Positions 1 to 5,062 of a stretch of 5,062 nt of DNA are shown here, piece by piece; position 1 is the first letter of the stretch; each line of letters starts with the position of its first letter. Source of the DNA: Nocardioides sp. Its GTDB lineage: Bacteria > Actinomycetota > Actinomycetes > Propionibacteriales > Nocardioidaceae. The stretch spans positions 1-5,062 of the forward strand of contig JAJPEO010000168.1 of the NCBI GenBank assembly GCA_021166815.1, given 5' to 3'. Below the pieces are notes generated by a model. That model saw only the letters and a program-made list of their open reading frames with translations, was not told the origin of the DNA and searched no databases. The translations under genes and the position numbers were made by a program.

Positions 1-1
1 C

Positions 2-1378
2 AATGACAACGAGCGTTCCTACACCCCGACGGTGGGCGGCCTGGCCACGGCGCTGACGTCGCTGCGGACCAACCCCCGCTACGAGCAGGTGCTCGACCTC
101 GTCAAGAAGCGCCTCAACGCGGTGCCCGGTGTCGGACCGGCGGCGTACGACGCCCTGCACGCGGTCAAGAAGGGCATGAAGGACGCCCTCGCCCCGCAGG
201 GCCTCTTCGAGGACCTCGGGCTGAAGTACGTCGGGCCCGTCGACGGCCACGACCGCGCCGCCATGGAGCAGGTGCTCGCCAACGCCAAGCGCTTCAACGG
301 ACCCGTGATCGTCCACGCGATCACCCGCAAGGGCTTCGGCTACGACCCGGCCCTGCGCCACGAGGCGGACCAGTTCCACGCCCCTGGCCCGTTCGACGTC
401 CAGAACGGTGCGGAGAAGCCCAAGGGCCGCATCTGGACCGACCACTTCTCCGACGCGATGCTCAACGTCGGCGCCCGGCGTCGCGACGTCGTGGCGATCA
501 CGGCGGCGATGGTGCACCCGGTCGGGCTCGACGCCTTCCAGGCCAAGTGGCCCGAGCGCACCTTCGACGTCGGCATCGCCGAGCAGCACGCCGCCACCTC
601 GGCGGCCGGACTCGCGATGGGCGGCCTGCACCCGGTCTTCGCCGTCTACGCGACGTTCCTCAACCGCGCCTTCGACCAGGTGCTGATGGACTGCGCACTG
701 CACCGGTGCGGCGTGACGTTCGTCCTCGACCGCTCTGGCGTCACCGGCGACGACGGCGCCAGCCACAACGGCATGTGGGACATGTCGATCCTCCAGGTCG
801 TCCCCGGCCTGCGCCTCGCGGCGCCGCGCGACGTCACCCGCCTCCACGAGCTGCTCGACGAGGCGGTCGAGGTCGCCGACGCCCCGACCGTCGTGCGCTT
901 CCCCAAGGGGCCGCCGCCGGCCGACATGCCGACCCTCTCCAAGGCCGGGGGCGCCGACGTGCTCGTCCGCTCCGGCGCCAAGGACGTGCTGGTGGTGGCC
1001 GTCGGGTCGATGTGCGAGGTCGCCGTCGACGTGGCGAGCCGCCTGGACGACCAGGGCATCGGCGTGACCGTGGTCGACCCCCGCTGGGTCAAGCCGGTCG
1101 ACCCTGCCATCATCGACCTGGCCCGCGATCACAGGCTGGTCGTGAGCATCGAGGACAACGGCCGGGTCGGCGGCTGCGGGGCCACGCTGCTGCAGACCCT
1201 CAACGACGCCGGCGTCACGACACCGTTCAGGCTGCACGGCATCCCGCAGGAGTTCCTCGAGCACGCCAAGCGCGGGGCGATCCTGAGCCGGATCGGCCTC
1301 GACGCCCAGACGATCGCGCGCGGCATCGTCGAGGAGATGACGGCCAGCGAGCCCGCCACCACCTCGTCGACGCTCTGA
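2..1378 (+). CDS. dxs: 1-deoxy-D-xylulose-5-phosphate synthase, 5'-truncated by window edge
   Basis: DXS is a cytoplasmic, thiamine-diphosphate- and Mg-dependent enzyme. It condenses pyruvate with glyceraldehyde 3-phosphate to DXP, the first step of the MEP isoprenoid route and a precursor for thiamine and pyridoxal. The reading frame is open from base 2, starting with NDN, the end of the GDG-x(n)-N ThDP/metal motif, so the GTG at 32 is an internal Val and not a start. Visible landmarks are GPVDGHD with its conserved His (248-250), DVGIAEQHA with the catalytic Glu that activates ThDP (codon 581-583, visible residue 194), DRSG followed by SHNGMWDMS (His 764-766), RFPKG (from 896), and a transketolase C-terminal domain from about visible residue 329 ([16 protein letters not shown]). 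About 458 residues are visible of a family-typical 620-650. The frame is intact and the TGA lies at 1376-1378. The gene is convergent with the fadA-fadB operon. Paralogues (dxs1/dxs2) cannot be told apart here. Confidence 0.97.
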   Translation, partial: NDNERSYTPTVGGLATALTSLRTNPRYEQVLDLVKKRLNAVPGVGPAAYDALHAVKKGMKDALAPQGLFEDLGLKYVGPVDGHDRAAMEQVLANAKRFNGPVIVHAITRKGFGYDPALRHEADQFHAPGPFDVQNGAEKPKGRIWTDHFSDAMLNVGARRRDVVAITAAMVHPVGLDAFQAKWPERTFDVGIAEQHAATSAAGLAMGGLHPVFAVYATFLNRAFDQVLMDCALHRCGVTFVLDRSGVTGDDGASHNGMWDMSILQVVPGLRLAAPRDVTRLHELLDEAVEVADAPTVVRFPKGPPPADMPTLSKAGGADVLVRSGAKDVLVVAVGSMCEVAVDVASRLDDQGIGVTVVDPRWVKPVDPAIIDLARDHRLVVSIEDNGRVGGCGATLLQTLNDAGVTTPFRLHGIPQEFLEHAKRGAILSRIGLDAQTIARGIVEEMTASEPATTSSTL

Positions 1379-1385
1379 CAGCTTC

Positions 1386-1398
1386 GCCGGCGGCCGGC
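1386..1398 (+). terminator. small GC-rich hairpin just after dxs stop (weak terminator candidate)
   Basis: GCCGG (1386-1390) and CCGGC (1394-1398) form a 5-bp all-GC stem with a 3-nt loop, beginning 8 nt after the dxs stop. A perfect 10-nt palindrome, GCCGTACGGC, overlaps the downstream side (1397-1406). No T-run follows. Short GC stems are expected by chance in DNA of this composition, so a terminator role is only a guess. The larger hairpins further downstream are better candidates. Confidence 0.2.
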
Positions 1399-1465
1399 CG
1401 TACGGCTGTCGCGTCTCCGCGGTCCTGACCCCTGGGCCCGGCCGCCACATCGCGCGTCGTCCGCG

Positions 1466-1517
1466 AGCGGTGAGTGAGCCACCTTTCCTCCCGAGGGAAT
1501 GTGGCCCACTCACCGCT
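1466..1517. repeat. Palindromic element, copy 1 (long imperfect hairpin)
   Basis: The outer arms are an 11-bp perfect inverted repeat, AGCGGTGAGTG (1466-1476) against CACTCACCGCT (1507-1517). After one A·C mismatch (1477/1506) the pairing continues as GCCAC/GTGGC (1478-1482 with 1501-1505). A C·T mismatch follows, then TTCC/GGAA (1485-1488 with 1496-1499) around a short loop. The element starts 87 nt after the dxs stop. It shares 38 of 50 aligned positions with copy 2 (1467-1516 against 1550-1599, offset 83, no gaps). No T-tract flanks it. It could be a rho-independent-like bidirectional transcription end, an mRNA 3'-end stabiliser, or one unit of a dispersed REP-like family. It lies outside any gene, and I do not recognise a named family. 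Confidence 0.8.
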
Positions 1518-1520
1518 TCC

Positions 1521-1545
1521 CGGCGTGGCACGTCCGGAGACGCCG
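1521..1545. repeat. Small inverted repeat between the two palindromic copies
   Basis: CGGCGT (1521-1526) and ACGCCG (1540-1545) are a perfect 6-bp inverted repeat around a 13-nt loop that itself contains TCCGGA. It fills the spacer between copy 1 (ending 1517) and copy 2 (starting 1547), so three hairpins sit back to back. A 6-bp GC-rich stem alone is weak evidence; its position is what makes it notable. Confidence 0.4.
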
Positions 1546-1546
1546 A

Positions 1547-1602
1547 GGGGCGGTGCCCCAGCCACCTTTCCGGCGTACGGAATGTGGCTGGCTCACCGCC
1601 CC
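1547..1602. repeat. Palindromic element, copy 2; likely 3'-end hairpin of fadB transcript
   Basis: The outer arms GGGGCGGTG (1547-1555) and CACCGCCCC (1594-1602) pair perfectly over 9 bp. Two mismatches follow, then CCAGCCAC/GTGGCTGG (1558-1565 with 1584-1591, 8 bp). After a small internal loop comes TTCCG/CGGAA (1568-1572 with 1578-1582) around a 5-nt loop. Shared blocks with copy 1 are GCGGTG, AGCCACCTTTCC, GGAATGTGGC and CTCACCGC, all at the same 83-nt offset. On the minus strand it begins 13 nt after the fadB stop codon, where a terminator or 3'-protective stem-loop is expected. There is no T-run, which is common for actinobacterial terminators. Its role is inferred from position and structure only. 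Confidence 0.8.
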
Positions 1603-1615
1603 TGGGGCGTCGCTG

Positions 1616-3712
1616 TCAGTGGAAGCGCTTGCCCGTGGCCTTCTCCGAGATGCCCGAGACGTCGAGCAGGAAGGTCAGGCCGCCGTTCCAGAACGAGAAC
1701 CCGGCGCCGGTGATCATGGCCAGGTCGATGTCCTGGGGGGCTGCGACCACGCCGTCGTCGAGCATGAGGCGCGCCTCCTGCGCGAGGCCGGCGAGCGTCT
1801 TCTCGCGGACCTCCTCGGCGGTGAGGACGACCGGGTTCTCCGGCTTCTCCAGCAGCTCCGCGACCTCGGGGTCGAGCTGGCCGTCGGGGCCGAAGTACGC
1901 CGACTTCCTGGCCTCCACGACGCGCTGGAGCGCGGGGGAGACGTAGAAGCGGTCGGGGAACGCCCCGGCCAGCGTCTCGTTGTTGTGCAGGGCGATGGCC
2001 GGGCCGACCAGCGACAGCAGCATGAACGGCGGCATCGGCGCGACGCCGGCGAACGCCTTGTCGGCCACCTCGACCGGCGTGCCCTCGTCGACGATGCGGC
2101 CGACCTCGGACAGGAACCGGCCGAGCAGGCGGTTGACGATGAAGGACGGGCTGTCCTTGCACAGGATGGTCGTCTTCTTCAGGGCCTTGCCGGTGGCGAA
2201 CGCCGTGGCGAGCGTGGCGTCGTCGGTCTGCTCGCCCTTGACGATCTCGAGCAGCGGCATCACGGCGACCGGGTTGAAGAAGTGGAAGCCCACGACCCGC
2301 TCGGGGTGCTCGAGGTCCGCGGCCATCTCGGTGATCGACAGCGACGAGGTGTTGGTCGCCAGCACGCACTCGGGCGAGACGACCTTCTCGACGTCGGCGA
2401 AGACGGCCTTCTTGATGCCCATCTCCTCGAAGACGGCCTCGATGACGAAGTCGGCGTCGGCAAAGGGATCGGTCTGCTTGTCGCCCGATCGCACAGCGCC
2501 GGTGACCAGCGCCTTGTGGCGGTTGGCCTTGTCCTGGCTGATGCGGCCCTTGGCGAGCAGCTTGTCGATCTCGCCGTGGACGTAGGCCACGCCCTTGTCG
2601 GCCCGCTCCTGGTCGAGGTCGGTGAGGACCACCGGCACCTCGAGGCGGCGGATGAACAGCAGCGCGAGCTGGCTGGCCATGAGGCCGGCACCGACGATGC
2701 CGACCTTGGTGACCGGGCGGGCGAGCGACTTGTCGGGCGCGCCGGCAGGCCGCTTGGCGCGCTTCTGCACCAGGTCGAAGGCGTAGAGCGAGGCGAGCAG
2801 CTCCGGGGTCCTGGACATCGCCTCGAGGGCGTCGTCCTCCGCGGCGAACCCGGCGTCGCGGTCGGAGTCCTTCGCGGCCGCAATGAGCTCGACGGCCTTC
2901 TTCGCGGCCGGGGACGCGCCGCCGGTCTTGGCGGCAACGATGCCCTCGGCACGCTTGATCGCCGCGTCCCAGGCCTCGCCCTTGTCGACCGCGGGTCGCT
3001 CGACGGTGATCTCACCGCGGAGCACGGCCGCCGCCCACAGCAGCGACTGCTCGAGGAAGTCGACACCGGAGAACATGGCGTCGGCCAGGCCGAGCTCGAA
3101 GGCCGCCTTGCCACCGAGGGTCTTGCCCTGGTTGAGGGGGTTCTCGAGGATCAGCGTGACGGCCTTGTCGGCACCGACGAGGTTGGGCACGAGGTAGGCG
3201 CCGCCCCAGCCGGGGACCAGGCCGAGCATGACCTCGGGCAGGCCCAGGGCCGGAGCGGAGTCCATGACCGTGCGGTAGGTGCAGTGCAGCGCGACCTCGA
3301 GGCCGCCGCCCAGCGCGAGACCGTTGATGAAGCCGAACGACGGCTTGTTGCCGGGCTCGCCCAGCTTGCGGAACACGGCGTGGCCGAGCTCGGCGACCGT
3401 ACGGACCGCGTCGGGGCCACCGCCCTGGATCGAGGTGAGGTCGGCACCGGCAGCCAGGATGAACGGCTTGCCCGTGACGGCGATCGCGTCGATGGTGTCG
3501 TCGGCCAGCGCGGCGTCGATGGCTGCGTTGAGCTCCAGCAGGGAGCCTGGGCCGAACGTGTTGGGCTTGGTGTGGTCCTCGCCGTTGTCCAGGGTGATGA
3601 GGCCGAACGTGGCGCCAGGGAGGGTGACCTTGCGCAGCAGCGCCTTGGTCACGCGCTCGGCGTCGGAGCGGATGCCCTCGGCACGCTCGAGGAGGTGGGT
3701 GATGTCACTCAT
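1616..3712 (-). CDS. fadB: FadB-type bifunctional enoyl-CoA hydratase / 3-hydroxyacyl-CoA dehydrogenase
   Basis: This 698-residue protein catalyses two beta-oxidation steps: hydration of 2-enoyl-CoA and NAD-dependent oxidation of the L-3-hydroxyacyl-CoA. The N-terminal crotonase domain (about residues 30-230) has the oxyanion segment GKPFILAAGADL and both family catalytic glutamates: E139 in ALGGGLE and E160 in GLPE. The C-terminal dehydrogenase part (about 331-690) opens with a Rossmann loop, KVGIVGAGLMASQLA, whose usual third Gly is Ala346. It carries the NTSS serine (456/457), H477 in GFHFFNP, E489 and N527. The 12- and 50-residue spacings of the last three match the catalytic His/Glu/Asn layout of HAD enzymes. 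The ATG start at 3712 lies 2 nt after the fadA stop, with GAGGGAG about 10 nt upstream, so the genes are probably translationally coupled and the proteins probably form an FadAB-like complex. The linker and C-terminal half resemble the Streptomyces/Nocardioides subtype rather than the E. coli one (729 aa). It ends early, at GKRFH. The frame is intact. Chain-length preference is not readable. Confidence 0.95.
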   Translation of the reverse strand: MSDITHLLERAEGIRSDAERVTKALLRKVTLPGATFGLITLDNGEDHTKPNTFGPGSLLELNAAIDAALADDTIDAIAVTGKPFILAAGADLTSIQGGGPDAVRTVAELGHAVFRKLGEPGNKPSFGFINGLALGGGLEVALHCTYRTVMDSAPALGLPEVMLGLVPGWGGAYLVPNLVGADKAVTLILENPLNQGKTLGGKAAFELGLADAMFSGVDFLEQSLLWAAAVLRGEITVERPAVDKGEAWDAAIKRAEGIVAAKTGGASPAAKKAVELIAAAKDSDRDAGFAAEDDALEAMSRTPELLASLYAFDLVQKRAKRPAGAPDKSLARPVTKVGIVGAGLMASQLALLFIRRLEVPVVLTDLDQERADKGVAYVHGEIDKLLAKGRISQDKANRHKALVTGAVRSGDKQTDPFADADFVIEAVFEEMGIKKAVFADVEKVVSPECVLATNTSSLSITEMAADLEHPERVVGFHFFNPVAVMPLLEIVKGEQTDDATLATAFATGKALKKTTILCKDSPSFIVNRLLGRFLSEVGRIVDEGTPVEVADKAFAGVAPMPPFMLLSLVGPAIALHNNETLAGAFPDRFYVSPALQRVVEARKSAYFGPDGQLDPEVAELLEKPENPVVLTAEEVREKTLAGLAQEARLMLDDGVVAAPQDIDLAMITGAGFSFWNGGLTFLLDVSGISEKATGKRFH

Positions 3713-3714
3713 GC

Positions 3715-4929
3715 TCAGTTGTCTCCCTCGTTGTCAGCAGCGCCGGTCCAGTGGGGGTTCTCCCAGATCACGGTGCCGCCCATGCCGATGCCGATGCACA
3801 TGGTGGTGAGGCCGTAGCGGACCTCAGGACGCTCCTCGAACTGGCGCGCCAGCTGGGTCATGAGGCGCACGCCGGAGGAGGCCAGCGGGTGGCCCATGGC
3901 GATCGCGCCGCCGTAAGGGTTCACGCGCTCGTCGTCGTCGGCGATGCCGTAGTGCTCGAGGAAGGCCAGCACCTGCACGGCGAACGCCTCGTTGACCTCG
4001 AACGCGTCGATGTCGTCGATGGTCAGGCCCGCCTGCTTGAGGGCCTTCTCGGTGGAGGGGATGGGACCGGCGCCCATGACCTCGGGCTCGACGCCCACGA
4101 ACGAGTAGGACACGAGCCGCATCTTGATCGGCAGGCCGAGCTCCTTGGCCGTCTCCTCGTCGGCGAGCAGCGCCGCGGTGGCGCCGTCGTTGATGCCCGC
4201 CGCGTTGCCGGCGGTCACCTTGCCGTGCGAGCGGAACGGGGTCTTCAGCGCGGCGAGCGACTCCATGGTGGTCTCGGGGCGCATCGGCTCGTCGAGGGTG
4301 GCCAGGCCCCACCCGGCGTCGGCCGAGCGGGTCGCGACAGGCACCAGGTCCGGCTGGATCTTGCCGGCGTCGTACGCCGCCTTGGTCTTCTGCTGGCTGC
4401 GGACGGCGTAGGCGTCCACGCGCTCCTTGGTGATCGTCGGGTAGCGGTCGTGGAGGTTCTCCGCGGTCTTGCCCATCACGAGCGCGTCGGGGTCGACGAT
4501 CCGCTCGGAGATGATGCGCGGGTTGGGGTCCACGCCCTCGCCCATCGGGTGGCGGCCCATGTGCTCGACCCCACCGGCGATGGCGACGTCGTAGGCGCCG
4601 AAGGCGATGCCGGACGCGGTCGTGGTGACCGCGGTCATCGCACCGGCGCACATGCGGTCGATGGCGTAGCCGGGCACGGAGTTCGGCAGGCCGGCCAGCA
4701 GGGCAGCCGTACGGCCGATGGTCAGCCCCTGGTCCCCGATCTGGGTCGTGGCGGCGACGGCGACCTCGTCGACCCGCTCGGGCGGGAGGGACGGGTTGCG
4801 GCGCATGAGCTCGCGGATGCACTTGATGACGAGGTCGTCGGCGCGCGTCTCGGCGTACTGGCCCTTGGCCTTGCCGAACGGGGTGCGCACGCCGTCGACG
4901 AAGACGACCTCTCGCTGCTGACGGGGCAC
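3715..4929 (-). CDS. fadA: FadA-type acetyl-CoA C-acyltransferase (3-ketoacyl-CoA thiolase)
   Basis: This 404-residue thiolase cleaves 3-ketoacyl-CoA with CoA to give acetyl-CoA and a shortened acyl-CoA, the last step of the beta-oxidation cycle; the reverse condensation is possible in this family. All catalytic elements are present: nucleophile Cys94 in DRMCAGAMTA, N313 in EVNEAF, His347 in NPYGGAIAMGHP, and Cys378 in MCIGIGMGG. The region near the nucleophile has Ala-Gly-Ala where classical thiolases have Gly-Ser-Gly, and HPLASSG replaces the common HPLGxTG. I know both variants from the Streptomyces-type FadA partner of FadB. Length is normal (about 390-410). The GTG start at 4929-4927 is supported by AGGAG six bases upstream and by the N-terminal REVVFVDGVRTPFGK, the usual beginning of the family. 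It is the first gene of the operon, two bases before fadB. Acetoacetyl-CoA thiolase activity cannot be excluded, but the fadB partner favours beta-oxidation. Confidence 0.96.
   Translation of the reverse strand: MPRQQREVVFVDGVRTPFGKAKGQYAETRADDLVIKCIRELMRRNPSLPPERVDEVAVAATTQIGDQGLTIGRTAALLAGLPNSVPGYAIDRMCAGAMTAVTTTASGIAFGAYDVAIAGGVEHMGRHPMGEGVDPNPRIISERIVDPDALVMGKTAENLHDRYPTITKERVDAYAVRSQQKTKAAYDAGKIQPDLVPVATRSADAGWGLATLDEPMRPETTMESLAALKTPFRSHGKVTAGNAAGINDGATAALLADEETAKELGLPIKMRLVSYSFVGVEPEVMGAGPIPSTEKALKQAGLTIDDIDAFEVNEAFAVQVLAFLEHYGIADDDERVNPYGGAIAMGHPLASSGVRLMTQLARQFEERPEVRYGLTTMCIGIGMGGTVIWENPHWTGAADNEGDN
3723..3729 (-). promoter_or_regulatory. Shine-Dalgarno of fadB inside the end of fadA
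   Basis: The minus strand reads GAGGGAG here, within the last codons of fadA, about 10 nt before the fadB ATG. The order SD, fadA TGA (3717-3715), two bases, fadB ATG (3712-3710) indicates that ribosomes finishing fadA can re-initiate on fadB. Confidence 0.6.
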
Positions 4930-4935
4930 AGGCTT

Positions 4936-4940
4936 CTCCT
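4936..4940 (-). promoter_or_regulatory. Shine-Dalgarno of fadA
   Basis: AGGAG on the minus strand, within CAGGAGAAG, is separated by 6 nt from the GTG at 4929. This spacing is good for a non-ATG start and decides the choice of initiation codon. Confidence 0.75.
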
Positions 4941-4980
4941 GAGTGATGACGAGCCCGGTTGGTGCGGGCAGGACGCAGCA

Positions 4981-5009
4981 AGGTTACCCCTCGGTAACAA
5001 TGCTCACCA
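4981..5009 (-). promoter_or_regulatory. Candidate promoter of fadA-fadB
   Basis: On the minus strand TGGTGA (5009-5004) and TAACCT (4986-4981) are separated by 17 nt. Each matches its consensus hexamer (TTGACA, TATAAT) at only three positions, though TANNNT is the usual core of actinobacterial -10 boxes. It would place the transcript start near 4974 and give a leader of roughly 45 nt. The match is weak and the call rests on spacing and location. Confidence 0.3.
4983..4998. promoter_or_regulatory. Perfect dyad GTTACC-N4-GGTAAC, candidate operator of fadA-fadB
   Basis: Two 6-bp arms, GTTACC (4983-4988) and GGTAAC (4993-4998), flank the 4-nt spacer CCTC, 53 nt upstream of the fadA start. It is an A/T-containing perfect dyad in otherwise GC-rich DNA, in the only promoter-sized gap of the operon, and it overlaps the -10 candidate. 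The size and symmetry suit a dimeric TetR- or GntR-type repressor, and many fatty-acid regulators belong to these families. No regulator gene is in the window, so its identity is unknown. A short RNA hairpin is less likely, because the site lies upstream of the inferred transcript start. Confidence 0.5.
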
Positions 5010-5062
5010 GACCATGCTCTGTGTCGATGGTGTGTGTCCGCTCACTGCCACCGTGACGCCGG

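Noticed and set aside
32..34. GTG at 32 as the start of dxs
   Set aside because: The frame is open upstream to base 2 and encodes the conserved NDN segment, so this codon is an internal Val of a gene that begins before the window.
767..769. Asn after the conserved His in the DXS SHNG segment as a possible active-site change
   Set aside because: This position varies in the family (Gln in E. coli, Asn in other actinobacteria as I recall). The conserved His before it is intact.
547..1428. A 293-codon plus-strand open frame overlapping dxs in another frame
   Set aside because: It is extremely Arg-rich, without domains, and runs through a region where the dxs frame shows continuous family motifs. 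It is a frame shadow.
1499..3817. A very long open frame (772 codons) on the plus strand, antisense to all of fadB and the end of fadA
   Set aside because: Its composition is skewed to Arg, Gly, Asp, Val, Glu and Leu without recognisable motifs. This is what the complement of a GC3-rich gene gives. The minus-strand frame has complete catalytic motifs of two enzyme domains.
3824..4981. A 385-codon minus-strand frame overlapping fadA
   Set aside because: It is Arg/Gly-rich low-complexity translation offset from the fadA frame, which contains all thiolase motifs. Not a gene.
5014..5062. ATG at 5014 on the plus strand, open to the window end, as a divergent gene start
   Set aside because: Only about 16 codons are visible, with no convincing Shine-Dalgarno and no recognisable N-terminus. 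It cannot be supported.
4984..5062. A minus-strand frame ending with TAA at 4984-4986, possibly the tail of a gene upstream of fadA
   Set aside because: About 25 codons are visible and none is recognisable. The other two minus frames also stop nearby. The stop falls inside the dyad, which may be coincidence. I cannot decide without sequence beyond the window.

Overview
The window is high-GC DNA with strong GC bias at third codon positions. It reads as an actinobacterial chromosome, most likely from the Nocardioides/Propionibacteriales side. That placement rests on protein family resemblance (the particular FadA and FadB subtypes and the Asn in the SHNGMWDMS segment of DXS), not on any search. 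The content is housekeeping metabolism. I see no mobile element, CRISPR array, tRNA or rRNA.

Layout: (1) Bases 2-1378, plus strand, hold the last ~458 codons of dxs (1-deoxy-D-xylulose-5-phosphate synthase, entry to the MEP isoprenoid pathway); its N-terminal ~170-190 residues lie before the window. (2) Bases 1379-1615 form a 237-nt intergenic region between convergent genes. It contains two copies of a long imperfect palindrome spaced exactly 83 nt apart, with a smaller hairpin between them, so that 1466-1602 is almost entirely self-complementary. (3) Bases 1616-3712, minus strand, encode a two-domain FadB-type enoyl-CoA hydratase / 3-hydroxyacyl-CoA dehydrogenase. (4) Bases 3715-4929, minus strand, encode a FadA-type thiolase. 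It is transcribed first, and its stop codon is only 2 nt before the fadB start. (5) Bases 4930-5062 are the upstream region of the fadA-fadB operon. They hold a clear Shine-Dalgarno, a perfect GTTACC-N4-GGTAAC dyad and a weak overlapping promoter candidate.

How the genes work together: fadA-fadB supplies the last three steps of a beta-oxidation turn (hydration, NAD-dependent oxidation, thiolysis), probably as a complex and from one transcript. The dyad upstream is a good candidate operator for a regulator of fatty-acid use. dxs belongs to a separate pathway and only shares the terminal intergenic region.

The most interesting item is the tandem palindrome between dxs and fadB. Its copies differ by paired (compensatory) base changes in the stem, which points to selection on a folded structure. 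It may be a bidirectional terminator or a REP/BIME-like dispersed element.
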